64,000 nt of DNA from Sphingobacteriales bacterium. Its GTDB lineage: Bacteria; Bacteroidota; Bacteroidia; Chitinophagales; JADIYW01. Where the stretch lies: the NCBI GenBank assembly GCA_016699615.1, contig CP064984.1, positions 2,514,001 through 2,578,000 of the forward strand. Direction: 5' to 3'. A model generated the notes under the pieces. The model was not told where the DNA came from and did not search any database. It saw only the letters and a program-made list of their open reading frames with translations. Every line of letters starts with the position of its first letter. The first letter of the stretch is position 1. Of this stretch, positions 37,024-45,863 are shown in pieces. The position numbers and the translations under genes are program-made.

Positions 37024-38460
37024 TTATAAACTTATTTCTATTCTTTTCTTTAGTTCTTCAACTGCTTCTTTAAATTCCTCATCAGTATCGATTTGGTTTC
37101 TTACTGCTTGGCAAGAGTGAATAACAGTGCTATGGTCTCTACCACCAAATTGTTGTCCTATACTTTTTAATGATGCTTTTGTAAATTCTTTAGCAAAAAA
37201 CATAGATAATTGTCTTGCTTGTACATATTGACGTTTTCTAGTAGGTTCTTTAAGTTTTTCTACTGGTACTTCAAAATAATCGCAAACAGTTTTTTGTATC
37301 ATGTCTAATGAAATTTCTTTAGTTGCATGTTTTACAAAATTCATTACTGTGCGTTTAGCTAAGTCTATATTTATTTCTTGTTTGTTTAATGTTGCTTGTG
37401 CTAGTATGGTAGTTAATGCACCTTCCAGTTCTCTGATATTTGATTTGATATTTGTTGCAATAAATCTAATTACATCATCATTCATTTCAATACCATCTGC
37501 ATGGATTTTTTTCTTTAAGATTGAAATTCTTGTTTCAAAATCTGGTGTTTGTAAGTCTGTTGTTAAACCCCATTTGAATCTTGAAAGCAACCTTTCTTCC
37601 ATGCCTTCTAAATCTTTTGGAGCTTTGTCTGATGTAAGTATAAGTTGTTTGCCACTTTGGTGTAAGTGATTGAAAATATGGAAAAAGATATCTTGAGTTT
37701 TTGCCTTATTTCCAAAGAATTGAATGTCATCAATAATTAATACATCTATTTGTTGATAGAAATGTATAAAATCATTTGTGCTGTTGTCTTTTAAAGCACT
37801 TAAAAATTGGCTAGTAAATTTTTCTGAACCTACATACAATACGGTTTTGCCTGGTGTATGTGTTTTTATATAATTTCCTATTGCTTGAGCTAAGTGAGTT
37901 TTTCCAAGACCAACTCCACCATGAATTACTAATGGATTAAATGCTGTGCCACCTGGAGATTTTGCAACTGCTTTTCCTGCGTTTCTTGCAAATTTATTAC
38001 AGTCACCTTCAATATAAGTTTCAAAAGAATAGTTTGTATTTAATTGTGAGTCTACGTGTATTTTTTTAAGACCTGGAATTACAAATGGATTTTTTACCAT
38101 TGGAGTAGAAAGCATAGTTGGTAATGAAACTTCATTTACACCATAGATTCCTTCTCTGTTATTTGGTAAGTCTATTGTTTTAGGATTGTCGTTGTTAGCA
38201 TTTTTAGATTCCATTAAAACTCTATACTCTAACTGTGCGTTTTCACCTAATTCTCTTTTTATTGTTTTTCTGAGTAATGATACATAATGCTCTTCAATCC
38301 ATTCATAAAAAAATTGACTTGGTACTTGAATTGTTAAAACATCATTTTCAATCTTAATTGGTTTAATAGGCTCAAACCAAGTTTTAAAACTTTGTTGATT
38401 TATGTTGTCTTTAATAATCTTGAGGCAATTCTCCCACACAAGTTCATGCTTGCTATTCAT
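37024..38460 (-). CDS. dnaA: Chromosomal replication initiator protein DnaA
   Basis: Binds DnaA boxes and opens the origin. From ATG 38458-38460 (MNSKHELVWENCL) it is 478 residues; a TTG nine bases upstream is possible but falls inside a TTTTGC -7-like box. Domain I is WENCLKIIKDNINQQSFKTW. The AAA+ core has NPLVIHGGVGLGKTHLAQAIGN (Walker A) and VLIIDDIQFFGNK (Walker B), followed by SDKAPKDLEGMEERLLSRF. Domain IV has the DNA-binding signature GGRDHSTVIHSCQAV. Both neighbours on the same strand are metabolic genes, so the usual dnaA-dnaN order is absent. One imperfect DnaA box only (TTATCAACA) was seen upstream, so no origin is called. Confidence 0.97.
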   Translation of the reverse strand: MNSKHELVWENCLKIIKDNINQQSFKTWFEPIKPIKIENDVLTIQVPSQFFYEWIEEHYVSLLRKTIKRELGENAQLEYRVLMESKNANNDNPKTIDLPNNREGIYGVNEVSLPTMLSTPMVKNPFVIPGLKKIHVDSQLNTNYSFETYIEGDCNKFARNAGKAVAKSPGGTAFNPLVIHGGVGLGKTHLAQAIGNYIKTHTPGKTVLYVGSEKFTSQFLSALKDNSTNDFIHFYQQIDVLIIDDIQFFGNKAKTQDIFFHIFNHLHQSGKQLILTSDKAPKDLEGMEERLLSRFKWGLTTDLQTPDFETRISILKKKIHADGIEMNDDVIRFIATNIKSNIRELEGALTTILAQATLNKQEINIDLAKRTVMNFVKHATKEISLDMIQKTVCDYFEVPVEKLKEPTRKRQYVQARQLSMFFAKEFTKASLKSIGQQFGGRDHSTVIHSCQAVRNQIDTDEEFKEAVEELKKRIEISL

Positions 38461-38538
38461 ATTTTGCAAAAGTTTTTAAGATTTGTTGATAATTATTTTG
38501 CTAATATGGAAAACTTTTTTGTAAAAAAAAAATTATTT

Positions 38539-39465
38539 CTAGCTTGCATTTCTGCCAATAATTACAATATGACTTTTAGAACTTATTTTTTTTGTTTTTT
38601 TCTCAAATTTAATATCAATTTTTCCTAAGTATAGTCCAGCCCAACCAACTTGATTGATTAAAACATCTTTTTGCGTTTTGTTTTTTATTGTTTTTGCTTC
38701 ATCCAAAAAAGTGTGTGAGTGTCCACCAATGATGATGTCAATGTTTTCAGTTTGTTGCGCTAATTTTATATCAGAAATTTTTTCGTTCTTATATTCATAA
38801 CCTAAGTGAGATAATACAATGATTAAGTCACATTTTTTATTGTTTTTTAATATGTCTACTTCATGTTGTACTGCCAGAACAGGATCGTTATATACAACAC
38901 CTTCACATAGTTTTTCTGGTACTAAGCCATTGAGTTCTACACCACAACCAGTGATGCCAATTTTTAATTTTCCTTTATGTATGATAATGTGTTTGTGTAC
39001 TACATTATTTAAAATAGATTTTGAGAAATCATAATTGCAATTTACAAACGGAAAGTTTGCTTTTTTTATTTGTTGTTTTAGATTTTCTATTCCACCATCA
39101 AAATCATGATTGCCTATAGTTGCACAATCGTAGCCCATAGCATTCATTAATTCTATTTCAACACTTCCATTGAAGAAATTAAAATATGGTGTACCTTGAA
39201 ATATATCACCAGCATCTAATAATAATGTGTTTTTTGCTGTTGTTCTTATTTGATTTATATATGTTGAGCGCATTGCAGCACCACCCATTCCTGGATATTT
39301 TTTATCTGTTTCTGGAAATGGCTCTATTCTGCTGTGTACATCATTGGTATGTAGAATAGATATTTCTTCTTTAAAATTTTCTTTTGCCATCAATGATGAA
39401 TTACTAAGTTGTAACCAAGCAATTGTAGCCAAAGAATGTTTTAAAAATTGTCTTCTATTTTGCAT
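38539..39465 (-). CDS. Metallophosphatase, 5'-nucleotidase N-terminal domain protein
   Basis: Catalytic half of a UshA-type 5'-nucleotidase, 308 residues. The N-terminus MQNRRQFLKHSLATIAWLQL carries an RR motif and a hydrophobic stretch, suggesting Tat export of a folded metalloenzyme. Metal-site motifs follow in order: HTNDVHSRIEP, DAGDIFQGTP, TIGNHDFDGG, SHLGYE and GGHSHTFL. The usual C-terminal substrate-recognition domain is absent but is encoded by the next gene upstream on the same strand, whose 3' end overlaps this start by 11 bases. The two products probably work together in the periplasm to dephosphorylate nucleotides. Confidence 0.9.
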   Translation of the reverse strand: MQNRRQFLKHSLATIAWLQLSNSSLMAKENFKEEISILHTNDVHSRIEPFPETDKKYPGMGGAAMRSTYINQIRTTAKNTLLLDAGDIFQGTPYFNFFNGSVEIELMNAMGYDCATIGNHDFDGGIENLKQQIKKANFPFVNCNYDFSKSILNNVVHKHIIIHKGKLKIGITGCGVELNGLVPEKLCEGVVYNDPVLAVQHEVDILKNNKKCDLIIVLSHLGYEYKNEKISDIKLAQQTENIDIIIGGHSHTFLDEAKTIKNKTQKDVLINQVGWAGLYLGKIDIKFEKKTKKISSKSHIVIIGRNAS

Positions 39466-40192
39466 ACAAAATTCTGTTTTCGTTATTTGCTTTTATATTT
39501 TTATTTAGATTCTTCAAGTGCTCAATAATGGCATCTCTAAATAATATTCCTGCATTGTTGTATGGTATAGTTTTTAGCATGCTCATGCCATCGCCACCAT
39601 TTGCTATATAATCAATGATTGCAACATTATATATTTTGTTTGCATCTAAATTTTTGTTGTTGATTATAATATCTTGTGCTTTGTTTTCTTTGCATGTAAA
39701 TGTAATGTGACTTACTGGCCATCCACCTTTGTAACAAACAGAATCTAACATAGATTGAATTTGATATGCATCTAATTTCATATAGCCAATGTAGTTGTCA
39801 AAAGGCATTACATTGTAAATGTCTGAAATTGTAATATTACCTTTTGATAATGATGGTACTCTAATTCCACCATAGTTTAGTATAGAAAAATCGATTAATT
39901 GATTACTGTTTTTTATAGTTGATTCTTGCAAAATATCAGCCATAAAATTTCCTAAGGTAGAGTTTGGTTGTTGTTTAAGAAAATCATCGTCTAATACAGC
40001 AATGTTTTTAAACATTATTTTGTCAAGTGTGTCTTTATATTGTTTGTATATGTTGTAAATATTGCTATCGACATCAATATTTTTAATATTTATTTTTGAA
40101 TTTGTACTTTGCGCAATTTGTAATTGTTTGCATGAAATTGAAACAACTAATAAAATAAATATGCTAAAATATTTAAAATAATTTTTTGACAT
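39455..40192 (-). CDS. Lipoprotein with 5'-nucleotidase C-terminal domain
   Basis: Starts at ATG 40190-40192 (MSKNYFKYFSIFILLVVSISC), a lipoprotein signal with lipobox SISC; a longer start upstream lies inside the preceding gene. The rest matches the 5_nucleotid_C domain: LGNFMADILQES, SILNYGGIRVPSLSKGNITI, IYNVMPFDNYI and IANGGDGMSML, which form the adenosine/nucleoside-binding pocket. It lacks the metal domain, supplied by the overlapping downstream gene. 245 residues. The pair is a split UshA in which the substrate-binding half is membrane-tethered and the catalytic half appears Tat-exported. Confidence 0.9.
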   Translation of the reverse strand: MSKNYFKYFSIFILLVVSISCKQLQIAQSTNSKINIKNIDVDSNIYNIYKQYKDTLDKIMFKNIAVLDDDFLKQQPNSTLGNFMADILQESTIKNSNQLIDFSILNYGGIRVPSLSKGNITISDIYNVMPFDNYIGYMKLDAYQIQSMLDSVCYKGGWPVSHITFTCKENKAQDIIINNKNLDANKIYNVAIIDYIANGGDGMSMLKTIPYNNAGILFRDAIIEHLKNLNKNIKANNENRILYAK

Positions 40193-40715
40193 CTTCTTTA
40201 AGAAAGTTAATTGCAATTTGTGCTGGATTTGCTTTGTTTGTTTCTGAAAAATAATCAAAAATTGCTTTTACTAATAATGAACTTCTTTCGTCGCTTGGTA
40301 GTTGCAATGCAATAGAATTAAATTGCTTTATTGTTTCTTCTTTGGCTGTGTTTAGCAAAGTCCAAGCTTCGTTGCTAAGATACATTTGTTGTGATAAGTT
40401 ATATTCAAATTCAGTACGAATGGTTTGATTAATTAATAAATTAAATTCTATTACACTCATATTGCCATCTCTTAATCTTTGTACTAAATGAAATGGTTGT
40501 ATTCTTTCTAGAAATAGAATAGCACGTTCGTATGCTTGTAATCTTAATGGAAGTGTAATTTTTCTATTTTCTAGTATTGTAAGTTTTTTTAATTCAAAGT
40601 TTTTCTGTTCATTGTCTTTATCAAAGAATGACTGAATGATAAAGTACACACCAAACAACATAATAGTTGATGGTAATGTATATTTTAAGATTTCTAAAAA
40701 TGTTGTGAATGCCAT
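40173..40715 (-). CDS. Membrane-anchored protein of unknown function
   Basis: Start chosen at ATG 40713-40715 (MAFTTFLEILKYTLPSTIML), 180 residues. One N-terminal membrane helix (about 9-28) is followed by a charged, helical cytoplasmic domain: KNFELKKLTILENRKITLPL, LRLQAYERAILFLERIQP, FHLVQRL and EFEYNLSQQMYLSNEAW. The last 60 residues are helical (PSDERSSLLVKAIFDYF). The LRLQAYER..LFLERI.P pattern recurs in uncharacterised Bacteroidota proteins as I remember them, but I cannot name the family. Its 3' end overlaps the 5'-nucleotidase lipoprotein start by 20 bases, making a three-gene coupled operon. Confidence 0.75.
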   Translation of the reverse strand: MAFTTFLEILKYTLPSTIMLFGVYFIIQSFFDKDNEQKNFELKKLTILENRKITLPLRLQAYERAILFLERIQPFHLVQRLRDGNMSVIEFNLLINQTIRTEFEYNLSQQMYLSNEAWTLLNTAKEETIKQFNSIALQLPSDERSSLLVKAIFDYFSETNKANPAQIAINFLKEDVKKLF

Positions 40716-40842
40716 GTAATATATTTTTACAAAAATAACATTTATAATCATGATAAAGAATACTATGTTCTTTCTCTTTAATTCATTTAACGTATATTTG
40801 CATTGATTTAAACAATATCGTTAATTTTTTGTTTTTACTACA

Positions 40843-41193
40843 ATGCAAACAATAACAGAAACACAAATTCCTGTAAATATTACAGCAGCAGCAATGCAAG
40901 AAATACATCAATTATATTTAAAAGAAAATAATAAAGAGAATATAGGATTGAGAATTGGTGTAGAAGGTGGTGGCTGTGCTGGTTTTTCTTATGTATTAAA
41001 GTTTGATACAAAGACAGAACATGACCAAGTTTATTTTCTAGATGATATAGAAATATTCATTAACAAAACAGAGCAAATATATCTATTTGGTACTACAATA
41101 GACTTTAAAACTGGTTTAGAAAACAGAGGATTTGTATATGAGAATCCAAACGCAAAGAGTACATGTGGTTGTGGAACGTCTTTTTCTGCGTAA
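40843..41193 (+). CDS. HesB/IscA/ErpA-type iron-sulfur cluster assembly protein
   Basis: A-type carrier of 116 residues that accepts and delivers Fe-S clusters. The three ligand cysteines are present: GVEGGGCAGFSY (about Cys 45) and the C-terminal STCGCGTSFSA (about 109, 111). The N-terminal helix (ITAAAMQEIHQLYLKEN) is normal. Which paralogue it is (IscA, ErpA, SufA) cannot be told from sequence. No suf or isc genes adjoin it. A -7 box TATATTTG lies at 40793-40800, 43 bases before the ATG. Confidence 0.93.
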   Translation: MQTITETQIPVNITAAAMQEIHQLYLKENNKENIGLRIGVEGGGCAGFSYVLKFDTKTEHDQVYFLDDIEIFINKTEQIYLFGTTIDFKTGLENRGFVYENPNAKSTCGCGTSFSA

Positions 41194-41269
41194 TAATCAA
41201 TGTTTACTGGTGTTTTTGCCAAAAATTATTCACAAATACTATTATTTATTAACATTTTGGTAAATTAGC

Positions 41270-41300
41270 ATTGTAGAATATGCATATACATTTATATTTG
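41270..41300 (+). promoter_or_regulatory. Bacteroidota-type promoter for the HU gene
   Basis: ATTG (41270-41273), a 19-base spacer, then TATATTTG (41293-41300), one base off the TTTG consensus at -33 and perfect at -7. It lies 40 bases upstream of the HU ATG. Confidence 0.55.
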
Positions 41301-41340
41301 TCACGAATAAAATTAGTCAAACAATTAAATAAAAATTGAA

Positions 41341-41625
41341 ATGAACAAAGGAGATTTAGTAAAAGTTATCGCTGAAGCTGCAGGCGTAACAAATGCAAAA
41401 GCAACAGATGCTTTAAATGCAATTTTAGACAGCGTAGGAAAAACATTAAAGAAAGGTGATAAAGTTACTTTAGTTGGCTTTGGTACTTTCTCTACAAGCA
41501 AAAGAGCTAAGAGAGCAGGTAGAAACCCAGCTACTGGTGAAAAAATCACTATTCCTGCTAAAACTTTAGTAAAATTTAAAGCTGGTAAAGAATTATCTGA
41601 TTCTGTAAATAAAGTAAAAAAATAA
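41341..41625 (+). CDS. hup: DNA-binding protein HU
   Basis: Nucleoid-associated DNA-bending protein of 94 residues. It shows the HU/IHF signature GFGTFSTSKRAKRAGRNPATGE at about 47-68, with the conserved RNPATG at the tip of the DNA-binding arm, and the N-terminal MNKGDLVKVIAEAAGV helix. Ends in a basic KVKK. It is a stand-alone gene with its own promoter and a strong terminator. Confidence 0.96.
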   Translation: MNKGDLVKVIAEAAGVTNAKATDALNAILDSVGKTLKKGDKVTLVGFGTFSTSKRAKRAGRNPATGEKITIPAKTLVKFKAGKELSDSVNKVKK

Positions 41626-41647
41626 TTTACAATTATCAGAAAACTAG

Positions 41648-41679
41648 AAATGGCTACTCAATTGAGTAGCCATTTTTTA
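41648..41679 (+). terminator. Terminator after the HU gene
   Basis: Perfect palindrome AAATGGCTACTCAA / TTGAGTAGCCATTT followed by a T run, 22 bases past the stop. Symmetric, so it may also serve the convergent glutathione peroxidase gene. Confidence 0.93.
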
Positions 41680-41724
41680 TATAATGCATATCGCATATTA
41701 TTTTCTGTTTTTTGTATTATTATT

Positions 41725-42315
41725 TTATTTTAAAACATCACCCAATGCTTGTATAAATTCTTCATCATTAACAGAAGTTCTTGGACTGATAACACAATTT
41801 ACAAAACCATTTTTATCGATAATAAATTTTTGATAATTCCATTTAATTGGAGCATCTACAACGCCATTTTTACTTTTATCTGTTAAAAAACTATAGATAG
41901 GTGCAATGTTATCACCTTTTACAGCAATTTTTTCAAACATCAAAAATGTAACACCATAATTTTTAGAACAAAATGCCTTTATTTCATCATTTGCTAATGG
42001 CTCTTGCGATAGAAAATCATTGGATGGAAAACCAAGTACAACAACACCTTTGTCTTTGTATTTTTGATGCAGTTGTTCCAACTCTCCAAGTTGTTCAACT
42101 AATCCACACTTGCTTGCAGTATTTACAATTATCAAAACTTTTCCTTTAAATGTAGAGAAATTAACTACATTGCCATCAATATCTTTTGCAGCATAGCTAT
42201 AAATAGATTTTGCATTTTCTGAATTTAGTTGATAGTTTTTTGCATTGCTTTGTTGGCAAAATGGAGCAATAGCAAATGTTATTACTATAATGCTTATTAG
42301 ATATAATTTTTTCAT
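41725..42315 (-). CDS. Glutathione peroxidase-like thiol peroxidase with signal peptide
   Basis: Non-selenium GPx, 196 residues from ATG 42313-42315 (MKKLYLISIIVITFAIAPFC). The hydrophobic start with Cys 20 suggests export, possibly as a lipoprotein. Peroxidatic Cys 70 is in NTASKCGLVEQ; the second motif is GFPSNDFLSQEP, where the usual resolving Cys position (GFPCNQF) is Ser; the third is WNYQKFIIDKNG. With that Cys missing, the disulfide cycle must differ from the common thioredoxin-linked form. Divergent from the response-regulator gene, and the two share a 121-base promoter region. Confidence 0.9.
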   Translation of the reverse strand: MKKLYLISIIVITFAIAPFCQQSNAKNYQLNSENAKSIYSYAAKDIDGNVVNFSTFKGKVLIIVNTASKCGLVEQLGELEQLHQKYKDKGVVVLGFPSNDFLSQEPLANDEIKAFCSKNYGVTFLMFEKIAVKGDNIAPIYSFLTDKSKNGVVDAPIKWNYQKFIIDKNGFVNCVISPRTSVNDEEFIQALGDVLK

Positions 42316-42400
42316 ACTTAAAGTTAATAAATTATTTGAATTTAATAAAAAAACAAATTTTCTATTATTTGTGTTGTTTAGGTGCACAAATAGTGTATAA

Positions 42401-42432
42401 TTTGTGAATATAGTATGAATATTATAACTTTG
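42401..42432 (+). promoter_or_regulatory. Bacteroidota-type promoter for the response regulator
   Basis: TTTG (42401-42404), a 20-base spacer, then TAACTTTG (42425-42432), fully matching the consensus. The ATG at 42437 begins only four bases after the -7 box, so the mRNA is predicted to be leaderless or nearly so. Confidence 0.7.
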
Positions 42433-42436
42433 TGCC

Positions 42437-43186
42437 ATGACAAAGAGAAAACGGAATAACTTTGACGATAACTTGGAGCTTATGGAGCAAAATTATTTAG
42501 ATGTAAAGAAGTTTAAGATACTTGTCATTGATAAAGATAAAGAAAGTGTAGCGCACAATATTGCAAGATTTAAAAATTCTGAATACAAATTTATTGAGTG
42601 TTATAAATCAAAAGATATATACAATGCCTTGAAAAAAGAACAATTTGATTTGGTATTGTTAGAAGTTGATTTGCCAGATTTAGATGGTGTTGAATTATGC
42701 TACGAACTTAAAAATGATGTATTGTACAAAAAAATACCAATTGTTTTTTTAGCAGAACGCCACGATGACTATACACAAATTGCAGCATACGATGCAGGTT
42801 GCGATGATTTTATTGCAAAATCTTCAAAGTCTAGATTGTTGGTAGCAAAAGTAAAAGTAATATTGAATAGAATTTATGAGTATCGTGATGATAAACAAAT
42901 ATCAATAAAAAAATATGGAAATCTTGAAATAGATGAAGACCAAGTAATGGTATACAAAAAAGGTGTTCCACTAAAATTATCAAAAAAAGAATTCCAGCTT
43001 ATTTTATTATTGACATCAAAACCAGGAAAAGTATTTAGAAGAACATTTATACTTACAAAAGTTTGGGGCGAAGATATTATTGTTGGAGATAGAAATATTG
43101 ATACACATATCAAAAAATTAAGAAAGAAAATAGGCAAAGATCATATACAAACTGTACGTGGTATTGGCTATAAATTTCAAGTCTAA
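42437..43186 (+). CDS. OmpR-family response regulator with atypical receiver (Glu at the phospho-acceptor site)
   Basis: 249 residues: a receiver domain (about 27-140) and a winged-helix DNA-binding domain (about 155-249; LKLSKKEFQLILLLTSKPGK, RNIDTHIKKLRKKIG and IQTVRGIGYKFQV). In the receiver, the strand that should end in the phosphorylated Asp reads LVLLEVDLPDLDG, giving Glu in its place. The conserved Thr/Ser is Ala in IVFLAERHDD. The acidic pair is altered (VIDKDKE), while the Lys in DDFIAKS is kept. It is therefore unlikely to be controlled by ordinary phosphorylation, and may be constitutively active or ligand-regulated. No histidine kinase is adjacent. Confidence 0.92.
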   Translation: MTKRKRNNFDDNLELMEQNYLDVKKFKILVIDKDKESVAHNIARFKNSEYKFIECYKSKDIYNALKKEQFDLVLLEVDLPDLDGVELCYELKNDVLYKKIPIVFLAERHDDYTQIAAYDAGCDDFIAKSSKSRLLVAKVKVILNRIYEYRDDKQISIKKYGNLEIDEDQVMVYKKGVPLKLSKKEFQLILLLTSKPGKVFRRTFILTKVWGEDIIVGDRNIDTHIKKLRKKIGKDHIQTVRGIGYKFQV

Positions 43187-43239
43187 GAATTAAAATTTAT
43201 CGATTTGCATTTAATTGTTAAAATGCTTTTGTTTGAAAA

Positions 43240-43301
43240 TTATCTAACAAAAGCGAAAAAGTAAATAACAAATTGGAAAAGTTATCTAACAAAAGCAAAA
43301 A
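43240..43301 (+). repeat. Two direct repeats of about 20 bases after the response regulator
   Basis: TTATCTAACAAAAGC plus A-rich tail occurs at about 43240-43260 and again at about 43281-43301, separated by about 20 bases. It lies between convergent genes just before a terminator hairpin and could be a duplicated remnant. Confidence 0.7.
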
Positions 43302-43316
43302 AGCATTTGCTTTTTA
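43297..43316. terminator. Hairpin between convergent genes
   Basis: AAAAAGCA / TGCTTTTT arms separated by TT, with A and T runs on either side. It can terminate the response-regulator gene (plus) and the oxidoreductase gene (minus, stop at 43323). Confidence 0.7.
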
Positions 43317-43322
43317 AAAGCT

Positions 43323-44944
43323 TTAAATTCCTTGAGTAATTTGCTTTATAATATTTTTTCCAGTAATGGCTGATGCTGTTACAACACCACTCATCAATGC
43401 GCCACCAATACCTACTGTAATGATATCTTGTCCAGTAAGGTATAAGTTTTTAATATCAGTTTTTGGTTGCAAATAGTCAGCATCAAATCTTTCAGGATGA
43501 TGGTCTAAACCATAGATTTCGCCTCTGTTGTAGTTGCAAAATTTCTTGGTAGATAGTGGCGTAGATAACTCGTACATGTCAATTTTTCCTTGTACCTGTG
43601 GTTCTACTTTGTACAAATGTGCCAATAGTCTTTGCGCTATTTTTTCTTTAAATGCTTCGTAGTCTTCACCACGTTTTTTCCATTTTGTATCTTCCCATTC
43701 TTTAAACCAATCATAGTTTGCCACAGAAATAATTTCTATGGTTGCTCTATTGGGATATTTTTCATTAAATACTGGATTTTTGCTGATGGAAACGATATAT
43801 ACACAACTGGAAATTCTTCATTTGGGTTTTGTAAAAACTTTTCAATTGCTGCATCATGGTTATTTCCATTTGGGTATATCCAATAGTTGGCTTTTGGTAA
43901 GTTTAGTTCTTCTGCTGTGTGTTGCAAACCAATGTATAAACTAAAATGTCCATAAGATGCTGGTAGTTCTTGTACTTTTTTAAGATAAGAAATGTATTTT
44001 TTATTTTGGTCACTTAGTAGATTGCTAAATGTAATATGCGCGCCAGCACCACTTACAACACAGTCTGCCAATATTTTTTTATTATCCGCCATTAACACGC
44101 CAATAGCTTTTCCATCTTCTATTAAAATTTCTTTTACCGCAGCACTAATTATTGTTTTTCCACCACTTTTTATGATGCTTGGTGCAATGGTATTGAAAAT
44201 TTCTTCTGAACCACCAATAGGGTAGAAGCCACCATTCATATAATGCAAAGCCACAGCAAAGATGAATAACAAAACTACTTTTTGATGGCGGTAGCCATAA
44301 TCGCCAAATTGTGCTGATAATACTGCCTTCAATTCTTCATTATCTGATATTTCATCTAAAGTTTGTTTGGTTGTTTTTTTATAGAATTTTTCATACGGTT
44401 TGTTGAGAAATGGTGTTGCAAAAAATTGAACAAATTTTGGCAATGCTTTTTGCATAAAATAGCCTTTGCTGGTTTTATTTACTGCAAATAATAATTCAAC
44501 ATATTTATCAATTGCTTTTGCATCTGCTTCTGTAGGAAAATACAATTTCATCTGTGCTTTCCAATTGCTCAATCCTTTTTTGTACTCAAATAGTTTATTG
44601 TTTAAAATCACATTGTCGTAGACATCGCCCATGTCATGCCATTTTAAATTTTTATCAGTAATATGTTCAAAAACAATTCTTAAAATTGAGCCTTTTCTGT
44701 CCATATCACCAACATAATGTAAGCCAACATCCCATTCGTAATCATTCCTTTTAAAAACATGTGTATAGCCACCTGGTGTATAATGTTTTTCGCATACTAA
44801 AACTTTTTTGCCTTGTCTGGCAAGTAATGATGCAGTTGTGAGCGAACCTAAGCCTGAACCAATACAAATTACATCATATTTTTCATCAAGTTTTGGTCTT
44901 TGTTTATACGATTCAAATAAATGTTCTGATGATTCTTTATTCAT
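43323..44944 (-). CDS. Carotenoid isomerase/phytoene desaturase-like FAD oxidoreductase, frameshift near 43790
   Basis: 540 residues after repair. The N-terminal Rossmann fold CIGSGLGSLTTASLLARQGK, followed by EKHYTPGGYTHVF, is typical of CrtI/CrtISO/retinol-saturase-like enzymes; the middle GGFYPIGGSEEIFNTIAP and C-terminal LTGQDIITVGIGGALMSGVV (FAD-binding) agree. As read, the frame fails after SFPSAK. A sixth A in the five-A run near 43790 gives SFPSAKNPVFNEKYPNRA and TIEIISVANYDWF and joins the second frame, for 541 codons. It may saturate or isomerise a polyene, but the substrate is unknown, and no other carotenoid genes are present. Starts within the 3' end of the helical protein upstream. 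Confidence 0.87.
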
Positions 44945-45693
44945 GAATTCTATTTTTAAAATCTTCTATAATTTGTTGTCTTACTGATTCTGGTAGCTTA
45001 TCTAATAGTTTTATTATTCTATTGAGTTCTGATTTTGATAGATGAACAAATACAGCAAGAATTACTTCTTGTTTGTCGTTGCTATATGCAGTTTTAATAA
45101 TTTCTAATGTTCTATTGTCATTAAATTGTTCTATTATTTTTGCAATGTGCGCTTTGTTCTCAACAAACTCAGCAATTAATATTAAATCTAATTCATTGTA
45201 AATTACTTCAGATAGTGTAATGATTCTTTGTATTGGTAAAGCATTTACAAAATTAGAGGCTACAAAATATTTTTTTTGTTCTACCAAACTTATAGTTACT
45301 TTTTTCAAAATGTCTATCGGAATATTATCTATTAGTTTTACACTTTTTTCAGGAATCATATATCCAGCTACTTCCGAAAGAAATGTGGTAGAAAGATTTT
45401 TAAGAATAGCAACAGCATCTTTAATTGGTACATGGTTGGCTAAGTTTTAGCAATCATTGATCCAAGAATAGTTTCTGCAACTTTTGCATTCAAAAATTTG
45501 GCATAAAAGAAGCTACCTTTCCAATTCTTGGCCAAATATCAACTTGTTCTAAGTCTATAATTTCTGAAATCCTAATTCTAAGATTTTTTAAATCTGTATC
45601 AGAAATTTGTTTTAGAAAAGTAAAATCATCTTGCTCATTTAATTGTAGTACTTGTCTTATTTTCTGATATTCAATTTTATTGGTTGGATGCAT
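44937..45693 (-). CDS. Helical-repeat protein of unknown function, two frameshifts
   Basis: Two visible frames (45490-45693 and 44937-45359) are one gene. One T added to five near 45495 gives SFMPNFLNAKVAETILGSMI. One A added near 45447 gives IAKNLANHVPIKDAVAILKN. The repaired product is 252 residues and 253 codons. It is almost wholly alpha-helical, with about six short repeated units containing acidic and hydrophobic residues (IPIDILKKVTISLVEQKKYF, VNALPIQRIITLSEVIYNEL). The unit layout recalls the MgtE N-terminal superhelix, but no membrane domain follows. It overlaps the oxidoreductase start by 8 bases. No function is proposed. Confidence 0.75.
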
Positions 45694-45863
45694 CCTAGAA
45701 ATTTTAATATAAGCAATCTAACAAAATACAATTTATTATTAGAAAAATATCAATTATGTAACTAAAAAAAATTAACCATAAATAGTGATTTTTTGCTTTA
45801 GGTATTTAAATTAATTTATCATTAATATTAGAGTAATTTATAATATCTATTTTTGTGTACATT

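Noticed and set aside
37301..37669. Plus-strand open frames across dnaA and other genes
   Set aside because: They overlap strongly conserved genes in the opposite frame and have no promoter or protein-like composition.
38461..38540. Replication origin upstream of dnaA
   Set aside because: Only one imperfect DnaA-box-like sequence (TTATCAACA) and no box cluster or AT-rich unwinding repeat; nearby genes are not the usual origin neighbours.
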